The notes: a model not told the origin generated them from the letters alone. A stretch of DNA of 64,000 nt from Candidatus Blastococcus massiliensis AP3 (GCF_000582785.1 NZ_HG931173.1:1171386-1235385), one strand, 5' to 3'. Positions 18,194 through 27,390 are shown, counted from the first letter of the stretch. Translations and numbers: made by a program.

Positions 18194-21100
18194 CTAGGAC
18201 GCGGCAGCGGCCTGCGGCTGGTCGAGAACAGCGGTCAGGGTGGCGTGCAGGGTCTCCAGCAGGGCGACGTCGCGCAGGGGTGTGCGCCGGTCGGGACCGA
18301 CCGGCATCTTGAGAGCGATCGTCTGAACCGCGGCCTTGTACGAAGCACCCTCGGCCAGCCGGGCGAGGCGCATCTGCTTGGACTCCGGCAGCTCCACGGG
18401 GCTGACCCGCACCGCCCGGCCCTGCAGCGACACCTCGGTGATGCCCAGCGCCCGCATGGCGACCCGGAAGCGCGCCACGGCCAGCAGGTTGAGCACCGGC
18501 GCCGGCGGGGTGCCGTACCGGTCGGTCAGCTCGTCGAGGACGGCCTGCGCCTGCTCCTCGTCCTGGATCGAGGCCACCTTGCGGTAGGCCTCCATCCGGA
18601 GCCGCTCGCCGGGCACGTAGTCGTGCGGCAGGTGCGCGTCGACCGGCAGGTCCACCCGCACCTCCACCGGCTCGGCCGGTGCCTCCTCGCCGGTGACCTG
18701 GGCCCGGTAGTCGGCGACCGCCTCGCCGACCAGCCGGACGTAGAGGTCGAAGCCGACGCCGGCGATGTGCCCGGACTGCTCGCCGCCGAGGAGGTTGCCC
18801 GAGCCGCGGATCTCCAGGTCCTTCATCGCCACGGCCATGCCGGCACCCAGGTCGGTGTTGTTGGCGATCGTCGTGAGCCGGTCGACCGACGTCTCGGTGA
18901 GCGTGCGCGTGGGGTCGTAGGTGAAGTACGCGTAGGCGCGCTCCCGGCCGCGGCCCACCCGGCCGCGGATCTGGTGCAGCTGGGAGAGCCCGAAGGTGTC
19001 GGCGCGGTCGACGATGAGGGTGTTGGCGTTGGGGATGTCCAGGCCCGACTCGACGATCGTCGTCGCGACCAGGACGTCGTACTCCTTCTCCCAGAAGCCG
19101 ACCATGATCCGCTCGAGCTCGTGCTCCTTCATCTGCCCGTGGCCGACGGCCACGCGCGCCTCGGGGACCAGCTGGCGGATCTTCGCCGCGGCCTTGTCGA
19201 TGGACTGCACCCGGTTGTGGATCACGAAGACCTGGCCGTCGCGCAGCAGCTCGCGGCGGATCGCGGCGGCCATCTGCTTGTCGGCCCACGCGCCCACGTA
19301 GGTGAGCACCGGGTGCCGCTCCTCGGGCGGGGTGAGGATCGTCGACATCTCCCGGATGCCGGTCAGCGACATCTCCAGGGTCCGCGGGATCGGCGTGGCC
19401 GACATCGACAGGACGTCGACCGCCGTCCGCATCGTCTTCAGGTACTCCTTGTGCTCGACCCCGAAGCGCTGCTCCTCGTCGACGATGACCAGCCCGAGGT
19501 CCTTCCACCTGGTGGTGGGCTGCAGCAGGCGGTGGGTCCCGACGAGGATGTCGATCTCCCCGGCCGCGAGCTGGCGGAGGATCTCGGTGGTCTCGCGGTC
19601 GGACTGGAACCGGGAGAGCACCTTCACCGTCACCGGGAACTGCGCCACCCGCTCCGAGAACGTCTTGAAGTGCTGGTTGGCCAGCAGCGTCGTCGGCACC
19701 AGGACGGCGACCTGCTTGCCGTCCTGCACCGCCTTGAACGCCGCCCGCACCGCGATCTCGGTCTTCCCGTAGCCGACGTCGCCGCAGATGATCCGGTCCA
19801 TCGGGACCGACTGCTGCATGTCGGCCTTGACCTCGTCGATCGCGGCCAGCTGGTCGGGCGTCTCCTGGAACGGGAACGCGTCCTCGAGCTCGCGCTGCCA
19901 GACGGTGTCCGGCCCGAAGGAGTGGCCCTGGGTGGCCATCCGGGCGGAGTAGAGGCGGATGAGCTCGCCGGCGATCTGCTTGACCGCCTTGCGCGCCTTG
20001 CTCTTGGTGTTCTTCCAGTCCGCGCCGCCGAGCTTCGACAGCGCCGGGGCCTCCCCGCCGACGTAGCGGGTGAGCTGGTCGAGGGAGTCGGTGGGGACGA
20101 ACAGCCGGTCCGGCGGCTGGTTCCGGCGCGAGGCGGCGTACTCGACGATCAGGTAGTCGCGCTGCCCGCCGTTGACGGTGCGGCTGATCATCTCGATGTA
20201 GCGGCCGATGCCGTGCTGCTCGTGCACCACGAGGTCACCGGGCTGGAGCTGCACCAGGTCGACGGCGTTGCGGCGCCGCGCGGGCATCTTCACCGCGTCG
20301 CGCATCGAGGTGCCGCGCTGGCCGGTGAGGTCGTGCTCGGTGAGCAGCGCCAGCCCGATGCCGGGGAAGGCGAAGCCGGTCTCGATGTTCCCCTGGGTCA
20401 CGTGGGTGACCCCGCCGTCGGGTGCGGCCACGAGGTCGGGCACGAGGCGGACGCCGAGATCGGCCTCGGCGAACTGGTCGGCGGCCCGCTGGGCGGGGCC
20501 CGGCCCGGCGAAGGTGACCACCACCCGCCAGCCCTCGCGGTGCCAGGTGCGCTGCTGCTCGATCGCCTTCCCGACGTCGCCGGCGAAGCGGTCCACGACC
20601 GTCGCGGCGAGATTGATCACGCCGTCGTCCGCCATGTCATCGGCTGTGACGGTGAACGACCCCGTCGTCCACCACGGCAGGCCGCGGCCCCGGGCGGCCG
20701 CCTCGACGTCGGCCAGGTCGCGGAAGGCCGACGCACCCAGGTCCAGCGGGGCCTCTCCCGCCTCCGCCGCGGTCGCCCAGGAGGCGGCCAGGAACTCGTC
20801 GGCGGTGCGCACCAGGTCCGCGGAACGGCTGCGGACCCGCTCGGGGTCGGCGACCAATACGTGCGTGCCGGCGGGGACGAGGTCGGTGAGCAGCTGCATC
20901 GCCGAGTCGCCGATGAGGGCCGGGGTCAGCGACTCCATCCCCTCGACCGCGATGCCCTCGGCCAGCTTGCCCGCGATCTCCAGCAGCCCCGGGTGCTCCT
21001 GCGCCAGCGCGGCGGCGCGGGCGCGGACGTCCTCGGTGAGGAGGAGCTCGCGGCACGGCGGCGCCCACAGCCGGTCGGGTCGCTCGTCGAGGGAGCGCTG

Positions 21101-21748
21101 GTCGGCCGCGGAGAAGTACCGCAGCTCGTCGACCTCGTCGCCCCAGAACTCGACGCGGACGGGGTGCGGCTCGGTGGGTGGGAAGACGTCGAGCAGACCG
21201 CCGCGGACGGCGAACTCGCCGCGCTTCTCGACCAGTTCCACCCGCGTGTAGGCGGCGTCGGTCAGGGCCCGGGCGACGTCGTCGAGGTCGGCGGCGTCAC
21301 CGGCCTTCAGCTCGACCGGGACGAGGTCGCCCAGGCCCGGCGCCAGCGGCTGGAGCACGCTGCGGACCGGCGCCACCAGGACGTCGATCGTCCCGTTCTC
21401 GCCGGGGTGGGTCAGGTCGCGGAGCACGGCGAGCCGGCGGCCCACCGTGTCGGCCCGGGGGCTGAGCCGCTCGTGCGGCAGCGTCTCCCAGGCCGGGAAG
21501 GTGACGACCCGGTGCTCGGGCAGGAAGCAGCGCAGCAGGTCGGCGGTGACGTCGGCGTCCCGCTCGCCTGCGGTGACCAGCAGGACCGGTACGCCCGCGC
21601 CCGGCTGCCTCGCGGCCAGGGCGGCGGCGACCAGGGGCTGGACCGGCGGCGGCGCGGTGACGGCGACCTCGGCGCTCCCCGCAGACGCCACGACGCGGGC
21701 CATGCCGGGATCGCTGAGGACGACGTCGAGCACGCCGCGCAAGGTCAC
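18194..21748 (-). CDS. mfd: transcription-repair coupling factor
   Basis: 1184 residues. Recognises stalled RNA polymerase, removes it from DNA and recruits UvrA. Domain order: UvrB-like module (FPAWETLPHERLSP, VRGGLLDVFPP), RNA polymerase interaction domain (PGDLVVHEQHGIGRY, about 500-570), superfamily 2 motor with Walker A GDVGYGKTE (about 655-665) and VDEEQRFG (about 756), the translocation motif region, and the C-terminal TRCF domain. The GTG start has AGGAG about 8 nt upstream. It is followed in the same direction by the SurA-like gene and mazG. Confidence 0.97.
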   Translation of the reverse strand: MTLRGVLDVVLSDPGMARVVASAGSAEVAVTAPPPVQPLVAAALAARQPGAGVPVLLVTAGERDADVTADLLRCFLPEHRVVTFPAWETLPHERLSPRADTVGRRLAVLRDLTHPGENGTIDVLVAPVRSVLQPLAPGLGDLVPVELKAGDAADLDDVARALTDAAYTRVELVEKRGEFAVRGGLLDVFPPTEPHPVRVEFWGDEVDELRYFSAADQRSLDERPDRLWAPPCRELLLTEDVRARAAALAQEHPGLLEIAGKLAEGIAVEGMESLTPALIGDSAMQLLTDLVPAGTHVLVADPERVRSRSADLVRTADEFLAASWATAAEAGEAPLDLGASAFRDLADVEAAARGRGLPWWTTGSFTVTADDMADDGVINLAATVVDRFAGDVGKAIEQQRTWHREGWRVVVTFAGPGPAQRAADQFAEADLGVRLVPDLVAAPDGGVTHVTQGNIETGFAFPGIGLALLTEHDLTGQRGTSMRDAVKMPARRRNAVDLVQLQPGDLVVHEQHGIGRYIEMISRTVNGGQRDYLIVEYAASRRNQPPDRLFVPTDSLDQLTRYVGGEAPALSKLGGADWKNTKSKARKAVKQIAGELIRLYSARMATQGHSFGPDTVWQRELEDAFPFQETPDQLAAIDEVKADMQQSVPMDRIICGDVGYGKTEIAVRAAFKAVQDGKQVAVLVPTTLLANQHFKTFSERVAQFPVTVKVLSRFQSDRETTEILRQLAAGEIDILVGTHRLLQPTTRWKDLGLVIVDEEQRFGVEHKEYLKTMRTAVDVLSMSATPIPRTLEMSLTGIREMSTILTPPEERHPVLTYVGAWADKQMAAAIRRELLRDGQVFVIHNRVQSIDKAAAKIRQLVPEARVAVGHGQMKEHELERIMVGFWEKEYDVLVATTIVESGLDIPNANTLIVDRADTFGLSQLHQIRGRVGRGRERAYAYFTYDPTRTLTETSVDRLTTIANNTDLGAGMAVAMKDLEIRGSGNLLGGEQSGHIAGVGFDLYVRLVGEAVADYRAQVTGEEAPAEPVEVRVDLPVDAHLPHDYVPGERLRMEAYRKVASIQDEEQAQAVLDELTDRYGTPPAPVLNLLAVARFRVAMRALGITEVSLQGRAVRVSPVELPESKQMRLARLAEGASYKAAVQTIALKMPVGPDRRTPLRDVALLETLHATLTAVLDQPQAAAAS

Positions 21749-21859
21749 GCCTGTTCTCTCCTCGGATGCGGGGCCGCACCGCCGCCGCCCACTGCGGCGC
21801 GGGGCCCGTTCCCAGTGTAAGGACCCCGATGCCCCCCACGACTCGCTCCGCTCGCCGCG

Positions 21860-21877
21860 GGCCCCTGCACCGGGGCC
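21860..21877 (-). terminator. short hairpin after the cytidylyltransferase-like gene
   Basis: GGCCCC/GGGGCC 6-bp stem with a 6-nt loop, 28 nt past the stop at 21905 and upstream of mfd. Modest, but the only hairpin separating the two genes. Confidence 0.4.
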
Positions 21878-21904
21878 ACGATCAGGCGAGCGCGAACGGC
21901 CTGT

Positions 21905-22363
21905 TCAGGAGGTGAGGGCGCGGGCCACGCGCCCGACCGGCTCCTCGGCGTCGATCGCGGCCAGCGCCTTGCGCAGCAGCGTGCTCGAGGTGTGCACCGT
22001 GTACGGGAAGTACTGGACGGTCACGCCGACCCCGGCGAACTCCTGCTCGAGCCGCTCCCCCTTCGGCGTGCCCCGCCAGTCGTCACCCTTGAAGATCACG
22101 TCGAAGCCGACCTCGCGCCAGGTGTCGATCTTGTCGGGCACCACTTCGGCGTGGACGTCGTCCACGAACCGCAGGCTGCGCACGATCTCCATCCGCTCCG
22201 CGAGCGGGATGACCGGCGCGCGCCCCTTCGTCAGCACGAGCATCTCGTCGGAGACCACGCCCGCGATGAGGTGGTCGCAGTGCTCCGCGGCGTGCTTGAG
22301 GATGTTCAGGTGCCCGACGTGGAAAAGGTCGTAGGCACCGGGCGCATAGCCGATCACTGGCAC
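21905..22363 (-). CDS. adenylyl/cytidylyltransferase family protein (TagD-like)
   Basis: 152 residues. A nucleotidyltransferase of the HxGH superfamily: HVGH in AYDLFHVGHLNIL and a C-terminal HTSSTLLRK in place of the classical RTxGISTT of glycerol-3-phosphate cytidylyltransferase. It probably joins CTP (or ATP) to a small phosphorylated alcohol or sugar. The GTG start (VPVIGYAPG) is supported by the first beta strand. It is divergent from the Wzz-like gene at the edge of the envelope locus, which also holds a CDP-alcohol phosphatidyltransferase, so a CDP-activated building block is a reasonable inference. Confidence 0.8.
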   Translation of the reverse strand: MPVIGYAPGAYDLFHVGHLNILKHAAEHCDHLIAGVVSDEMLVLTKGRAPVIPLAERMEIVRSLRFVDDVHAEVVPDKIDTWREVGFDVIFKGDDWRGTPKGERLEQEFAGVGVTVQYFPYTVHTSSTLLRKALAAIDAEEPVGRVARALTS

Positions 22364-22723
22364 AGTCGTCGTCCCCCGAGACTTGAAGATGAAAGCTCCC
22401 CGAGTCCACCAGCACGGCTACGAACTGTCACCACCCTGACGGTGGGCTTCACCGTATCGAGGCAGGTCAGCGCGGCAACCGTCGGAGCGTGCCGCGCCTC
22501 CGTGTCACGCTGTGTAGTCACGGCGAGGCGCAGGGTGCCTCCCGGCGCCGCCTCCGGCCGGCCGGACGCCGCGCAGCGGCCCTCGAGCCCCTCCCCTACG
22601 GGTGATACGCCTGGTCAGAGGGCCGCTTTTCCCGCGCGAGGGCCCCTAGCCTGGTGACAACGGGCCCGCCCGCGGGCGTCGTCGACGTGCACGACGGCGG
22701 GCCGACGAGAGCAGGCGGGGACG
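22364..22723. other. 360-nt divergent intergenic region with structured leader
   Basis: No gene seen. It holds an inverted repeat ACGGTG-ggctt-CACCGT (about 22438-22454), a -10-like TAGCCT at 22647 facing right, and a long hairpin at 22663-22703 (outer stem GGCCCGCC/GGCGGGCC, inner CGTCGT/ACGACG) within the presumed leader of the Wzz-like gene. The hairpin ends 20 nt before the ATG and could modulate translation or be a regulator site. Confidence 0.5.
22647..22652 (+). promoter_or_regulatory. -10 element for the Wzz-like gene
   Basis: TAGCCT fits TANNNT. Transcription from here would give a leader of about 65 nt holding the 22663-22703 hairpin. No good -35 box is seen. Confidence 0.35.
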
Positions 22724-23992
22724 ATGGAGCTGCAGGACTACATCTCGGCGCTGCGGCAGTACTGGCGCACCTGGGTCGCACTCACGGTCATCGGTGTGCT
22801 GGCCGCGCTCCTCGTCGTCGAGGCTTCTCCCAAGACCTACCGGGCCACCGCACAGGTCTTCGTCGCCAGCACCCTCGAGGGCACCAGCGGCGCACAGTTC
22901 ATCAACCAGCGCGTGGGGAGCTACCCGGACATCGCGGAGAGCCTGGCCGTGCTCGGCCCGGTCGCGGAGGAGATGGAGCTGGACGACTCGTTCGAGGACC
23001 TGCGCGGCATCGTCACCGCCACCAACCCGGCCGAGACCTCCCAGGTCAACGTCTCGGCGACCACGGGGTCTCCCGAGGAGGCGGCCCGAATCGCCAACGC
23101 CGTGGCCGAGCGGTTCAGCGAGACGGTGGAGACCCTCGAGGCCCCCGCCGACGGGCGCTCGCCGGTCGACCTGACGGTCACCGACCCGGCCACGGTCCCG
23201 ACCAGCCCCGCCTCCCCCGACGCCGTCCTGCTCGTGGCCCTCGGCCTGGTCGTGGGCCTGCTGCTGGGGCTGGCGCTCGCCATCCTCCGCAGCCGCCTCG
23301 GCACCACGCTGAGCACCGAGACCGACGTGCGCGAGCTCTGGGGCGCCGACGGTGAGCGGATCGAGGTCTACGCCGCCCGGTCCCGCGGTCGCTCCCGGAC
23401 CGGGCGTCCCGCCGCACGTCTGGCCGGCCAGCTGGAGCTGATGGCGGAGTCGAGGCCGGTGCGCGTCTTCGCGCTCTCCGCCTCGCCGGACCGGTCCACC
23501 GCACCGCGGCGACTGCTGCGCGACATCGCCGACGTCCTGGCCGCCCGCGGCGTTCCGGCAGGAGTCGTCCGGGCCTCCGTCGAGGAGCGGCTGCCCACGT
23601 CGCAGCAGCCCCGGGTGCAGCTGGCGACGGGCCGGCGGCCCGTCGCGCTGCGCGAATGGCGTCAGCTGCTGCAGAACTACGACGCCGTGGTGATCGTGGT
23701 CGAACTGGGCCACGGGACGGTCGAGGAGCTGCGGGAGCTCCGCGCGATGGCCGCGGCCGCGGGGGTGCAGCCCCTGGCGGTGCTGCTCGTGCGCGGGCGG
23801 GGTTTCGCCGTCACGTCCGGTGCCACCATCCGCACGCGGGCGGATCGGTTCGGGGCGTCCACCACCCTGGACCTGCCGGCGAAGTCCACCACCGGCGCGC
23901 CGGGCGGGTCCTCGTCCCAGGAAGACGCCGCGTCCGGGGAACCGGTTCCGGTGGGCGCCCCGAGCGGTCTCCGGAAGCGTCCGGCCCGCTAG
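22724..23992 (+). CDS. Wzz-type polysaccharide co-polymerase with degenerate kinase-like C-terminus
   Basis: 422 residues. The N-terminus MELQDYISALRQYWRTW and a first membrane segment (ALTVIGVLAALLVV), an extracytoplasmic helical region and a second membrane segment (AVLLVALGLVVGLLLGLALAIL) define a Wzz chain-length regulator. The C-terminal 200 residues are arranged like a bacterial tyrosine kinase (strand RVFALSASPD, helix LLRDIADVLAARG, strand YDAVVIVVEL), but the P-loop GxGKS/T is missing. It probably controls polymer length and export without kinase activity. Weak RBS (GGCGGGG). Its stop shares CTAG with the convergent polymerase gene. Confidence 0.83.
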   Translation: MELQDYISALRQYWRTWVALTVIGVLAALLVVEASPKTYRATAQVFVASTLEGTSGAQFINQRVGSYPDIAESLAVLGPVAEEMELDDSFEDLRGIVTATNPAETSQVNVSATTGSPEEAARIANAVAERFSETVETLEAPADGRSPVDLTVTDPATVPTSPASPDAVLLVALGLVVGLLLGLALAILRSRLGTTLSTETDVRELWGADGERIEVYAARSRGRSRTGRPAARLAGQLELMAESRPVRVFALSASPDRSTAPRRLLRDIADVLAARGVPAGVVRASVEERLPTSQQPRVQLATGRRPVALREWRQLLQNYDAVVIVVELGHGTVEELRELRAMAAAAGVQPLAVLLVRGRGFAVTSGATIRTRADRFGASTTLDLPAKSTTGAPGGSSSQEDAASGEPVPVGAPSGLRKRPAR

Positions 23993-25269
23993 GCGGACCC
24001 CGGTCGGTCCGGCCCGACCGGCTGCTCGACCGGCTGCTCGACCGGCTGCTCGACCGGCATGGCCCCAGGCACACGGGGGCGCCCCGCTGCGTCCACCGCC
24101 GTTGCCTCGTCCCGCAGGCGCGCCCGCGAGCCACCCTCCGCCAGCAGCGACACGGTCATGAAGAGCAGGAACTCCGGGGTCGCCTCCACCAGTCCGCTCT
24201 CCAGGAGGCTGCGGCCGAGGAGGAAGGTCAGCACGCCGAGGAACAGGATCCGGTGCGGTCGAGGGGCGCGAACGGAGCCCACCACGGCCCACACGGCCCA
24301 CACGACGGTCACGAGCAGTCCGAGGAGCCCGGTCTGCACCAGGGCGGACACCCAGCTGCTGTCGAGCAGCTGCTCGTCCCACCACTGCCCGTCGACCGGG
24401 ATGTACTTGACCGACAGCCCGCCGCCGAACGCCCACTGCCACCACGACTCCGCCCACGACTGGGCGGCGCTCCAGGCCACGAAGCGCGACTCCAGCGTGC
24501 TGGTCCCCGTTCCGTCGCGCGTGACGAAGCCGGCGACCGCCCCCGTGACCACCACGGCCACGCAACCGAGGGCTGCCGTGACCAGGGCCCCGACCACGAG
24601 GCCGACCCGGGGCCGGCGCATGTGCAGCACGACGACCACGACCGCGAGCACGAGCATGAACAAGCCGGTCCTGGATCCGGTCAGCCACACCAGCGCGAGG
24701 AACCCGCCGCCCAGCAGCGCATTGCGCCACCGGGCCTCGCCCAGCGCCGTGCGCCACGTCGCCCAGAGGACGACGACGCCGGCGAGGAGGGCCAGGCCGT
24801 TCGGGTGGAGGGGCGGGATGCCGCCGAAGAAGCGTCCGTCGAGCAGGCTGGGCAGTCCGGTGGCGGCAGCCACCGCCGCGACCACACCGCACGAGCCGAC
24901 GATCGCCCGGAGCACCCGGAACGCGGGAGCTGCCCGGAGCAGCAGGACGACCGTGGCGACGAGGATGGTGGTCCGCGCCGCGATCACCGCGCTGGGGACC
25001 AGGGTCCCGTGACCGAGCGCGCCGAGGAGCGACGCGGCGAGCATGACCCCGAAGAACCACAGGGAGCCGGTACCGACCCGGCGCCGGCCCGCACCCGCGG
25101 CCTGCGCCGCCGCGAACGCGAGCGCCAGGGCCAGGACGCCGCACACGGCTTTGCCGACGACCACCGGGTCCAGCGAACCGGAGAAGACGTCTCCCCGCCG
25201 CCAGACCACCGTGCTGGCGACCATCAGGAGACAGGCGACGCCCACCCGGGGGGAGGCAGTGGTGCTCAT
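23989..25269 (-). CDS. O-antigen ligase/polymerase (Wzy-like) membrane protein
   Basis: 426 residues with about 11-12 hydrophobic segments. The Wzy/ligase-like long loop between late helices contains ESRFVAWSAAQSWAE and FGGGLSVKY, similar to the loop of O-antigen polymerases and ligases. It would polymerise or ligate lipid-linked oligosaccharides at the outer face of the membrane. The ATG at 25269 has AGGAGG 4 nt upstream. Near the C-terminus is VEQP repeated three times, encoded by a 12-bp tandem repeat. The stop overlaps the stop of the convergent Wzz-like gene. Confidence 0.8.
   Translation of the reverse strand: MSTTASPRVGVACLLMVASTVVWRRGDVFSGSLDPVVVGKAVCGVLALALAFAAAQAAGAGRRRVGTGSLWFFGVMLAASLLGALGHGTLVPSAVIAARTTILVATVVLLLRAAPAFRVLRAIVGSCGVVAAVAAATGLPSLLDGRFFGGIPPLHPNGLALLAGVVVLWATWRTALGEARWRNALLGGGFLALVWLTGSRTGLFMLVLAVVVVVLHMRRPRVGLVVGALVTAALGCVAVVVTGAVAGFVTRDGTGTSTLESRFVAWSAAQSWAESWWQWAFGGGLSVKYIPVDGQWWDEQLLDSSWVSALVQTGLLGLLVTVVWAVWAVVGSVRAPRPHRILFLGVLTFLLGRSLLESGLVEATPEFLLFMTVSLLAEGGSRARLRDEATAVDAAGRPRVPGAMPVEQPVEQPVEQPVGPDRPGSA
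24021..24056 (+). repeat. three tandem copies of a 12-bp unit
   Basis: The unit gctgctcgaccg occurs three times in a row inside the 3' end of the polymerase gene, encoding VEQP x3 on the minus strand. Being a multiple of 3, copy-number change would keep the frame. Confidence 0.9.
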
Positions 25270-25357
25270 GACGCCTCCTGCGTGGCCGAGCTGCGGCGCA
25301 GGACAGCGCCGCTCGGGATGGTAGGTGCTCCGCGGCCGTCCCAGGCGCAGGCTGCGC

Positions 25358-26500
25358 TCACGCCCGTTGCAGGACCGCCTGCGACAGGGTGGCGGAGTAC
25401 GCCTCCATCGAGAAGCGCGCGCGAGCGTCCGCCTGACCGGCCAGGCCGAGGCGCGTGGCGGTCGCCGGGTCGGACAGCAGCCGGATGATCGCGTCGGCCA
25501 GCGCACGCGGATCGTCGGGGTCCACGAGCAGGCCGGTGCGGCCGTCCTCGATGATCTCCTGCAGCCCGCCGACCCTCGAGGCCACGACCGGTCGACCGAG
25601 GAGGAGGGCTTCGACCGCGACGAGCCCGAAGGGCTCGACGCGGGAAGGCACCAGGACGACGTCGGCCGCGGCGACGTACTCCACCGGGTCCTGGAAGCCG
25701 ACGAACTCGATCGCTTCCCCGACGTCTTCAGCGACTGCCAGCGCCCGCAGACCGTCGACGTAGTCCTCGTACCCCGGGTACCCGTCGCCGACGAGCGTGA
25801 GCTGCACGTCGTAGCCCGCGTTCCTGACCAGCGCGGTCGCGGCGATCGCGACGTCCTGGCCCTTCCGCGCGGCCAACCTGCCGACGACGACGACGCTCCG
25901 CCTGGTCGACGCCCGATCCGTGGAGGGAACCGCTTCCGGAGCCGGCTCGCGCACGCCGTTGTAGATGACCTGGCACCGGCGCGCGGTCCGCCTGCCCAGT
26001 GACGACGTGATCCACGTCAGGCAGTCCTCGCTGTTCGCGATCACCAGGTGAGCGGCCAGCAGGGGCGCCAGCAGCACCGCGCTGCTGATCCGCGACATCT
26101 GCGGTTCGCTCTCGTGCACGTGGCACACGACGCGCGCACCGCTCAGGCGCCCGGCGATGAGCCACTGCGGTGCGGCGACGGTGCTCACGTAGAGGACCGA
26201 CGTCCTGCGCGACCGGAGCCAGGCCGTGGAGACGATCACCGATCGCACGAACTGGAGGAGGAAGACGAACACCTTCCACGGCGTGCGCAGCTCGACCTTG
26301 CGCAGGACGGGGAAGGGGCGCACCTCGTAGGAGAGGTTCCGCCCGTCGAGTTCCGTCAGGAGCGGCCCACGCTTGGGCAGCACGACCGTGGCTCCTGGCG
26401 CGAGGGTGGCGACGCTCTCCAGGAACATCCGGTCGCTGCCGTACAGGTCGGCGTGCGGGTGGACGGCGACGACGGCGCCGTCCGGTCGGTCGGTGCTCAC
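25358..26500 (-). CDS. GT4 family glycosyltransferase
   Basis: 380 residues, GT-B fold. The N-terminal half binds acceptor (HPHADLYGSDRMFLE; VCHVHESEPQM). The C-terminal half has the GT4 nucleotide-sugar site: VGRLAARKGQDVAI and the EX7E motif in PSRVEPFGLVAVEALLLG. It would add a sugar to a lipid-linked intermediate on the cytoplasmic side. The GTG at 26500 (VSTDRPDG) is chosen; a TTG four codons upstream is also possible and neither has a strong SD. Lies between the polymerase and the 2-oxoglutarate oxygenase. Confidence 0.85.
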   Translation of the reverse strand: MSTDRPDGAVVAVHPHADLYGSDRMFLESVATLAPGATVVLPKRGPLLTELDGRNLSYEVRPFPVLRKVELRTPWKVFVFLLQFVRSVIVSTAWLRSRRTSVLYVSTVAAPQWLIAGRLSGARVVCHVHESEPQMSRISSAVLLAPLLAAHLVIANSEDCLTWITSSLGRRTARRCQVIYNGVREPAPEAVPSTDRASTRRSVVVVGRLAARKGQDVAIAATALVRNAGYDVQLTLVGDGYPGYEDYVDGLRALAVAEDVGEAIEFVGFQDPVEYVAAADVVLVPSRVEPFGLVAVEALLLGRPVVASRVGGLQEIIEDGRTGLLVDPDDPRALADAIIRLLSDPATATRLGLAGQADARARFSMEAYSATLSQAVLQRA

Positions 26501-26564
26501 GACGGGTTCCAATCGTTCGGCAGGACCGCGGCCGTGGACTGCCGATCGGTCCTGCGCAGTGCGA

Positions 26565-26606
26565 CGGATCCGGGTCCCGCGAGACGTCTCGTGGAACCCG
26601 GATCCG
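26565..26606 (-). terminator. long hairpin after the 2OG oxygenase gene
   Basis: A nearly perfect palindrome of about 20 bp per arm (outer CGGATCCGGGT / ACCCGGATCCG, inner CGAGAC/GTCTCG), 14 nt after the oxygenase stop. Strong terminator on the minus strand. Confidence 0.75.
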
Positions 26607-26619
26607 ATGTCAGGTCAGC

Positions 26620-27390
26620 TCACCGGTTCTGGGCCGTCGCACTGCCGAAGATCTTGGTCTTGACCTTGACAGCGGTGTCGTAGTGACGGGCGAACATCCG
26701 CTTGAGCGGACCGGCCGCCTCCGGCGACCACCCCGTGGTGCGGGCGACGGTGCTGCCCTCCGGCACCAGCTCGTAGGCATAGGTCGCGATGGACTTGCGG
26801 GTCACCCCCGGCGGGAGGCTCATCTTCTTGAACCCGTGGTAGGTGCGGTCGTCGGTGACCATGATGAGTCCGCGGTTGAACAGCGGCTCGATCGCCACGG
26901 GATCGCCGTCCGGGCTCGTCTTCACCAGCAGGCGTCCGTCGTACTCCGGCTTCCAGTCCTTGTTCACGTAGAAGAGGACGTTGAGCGTCCGCAGCCAGTT
27001 CGAGTGCAGCGGGTGCATGTTGAAGTCCACGTGGGTGTCCAGGAAGCCACCGTCGCCGCTCTGGTGGAAGCCCCCGCCGTGGAAAGCCGGGTCGACGAAG
27101 AGGTCCTTCCCCGTCAGCGTGCTGATGAACTGCTTGAACTGGTCGCTCATCAGGGCGTCGTAGAACGCCTTGCTGGTCGGCCCCTGCTCGGCGACGCTCG
27201 ACAGCTCGTGCTTGTCGCCGAACACGTAGTCCCGCGACTTCGGCATCGCCTCCGGGGAGGGGAACTCCGCCAGCAGCTTCTCGGCGGTCTCGACGTCGAG
27301 GAAGTTGTCGATGATCAGGTGGGGAAAGGGCTCCGCGGACCGGAATTGGGCAGCGAGCTCCTCGCCGCGGTCGATCCATTCGTTGAACAT
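26620..27390 (-). CDS. 2-oxoglutarate/Fe(II)-dependent oxygenase (prolyl-hydroxylase-like)
   Basis: 256 residues, SM-20/P4H-type jelly-roll. Iron ligands fit THVDFN (HxD) and YHGF (distal His), with LNVLFYVNKDW between and RKSIATYAYE as the 2-oxoglutarate-binding Arg region. It would hydroxylate a small molecule, sugar or protein residue. Base composition looks lower in GC than its neighbours, consistent with transfer. The ATG has AGGAG 5 nt upstream. A strong hairpin follows. It is embedded in the envelope locus between a glycosyltransferase and the flippase, so the polymer or a precursor is the likely target. Confidence 0.85.
   Translation of the reverse strand: MFNEWIDRGEELAAQFRSAEPFPHLIIDNFLDVETAEKLLAEFPSPEAMPKSRDYVFGDKHELSSVAEQGPTSKAFYDALMSDQFKQFISTLTGKDLFVDPAFHGGGFHQSGDGGFLDTHVDFNMHPLHSNWLRTLNVLFYVNKDWKPEYDGRLLVKTSPDGDPVAIEPLFNRGLIMVTDDRTYHGFKKMSLPPGVTRKSIATYAYELVPEGSTVARTTGWSPEAAGPLKRMFARHYDTAVKVKTKIFGSATAQNR

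Noticed and set aside
16844..21820. A 1658-codon plus-strand open frame opposite mfd
   Set aside because: It lies antisense to clearly conserved mfd, surA and mazG genes and translates to low-complexity Arg/Leu/Asp-rich sequence without motifs.
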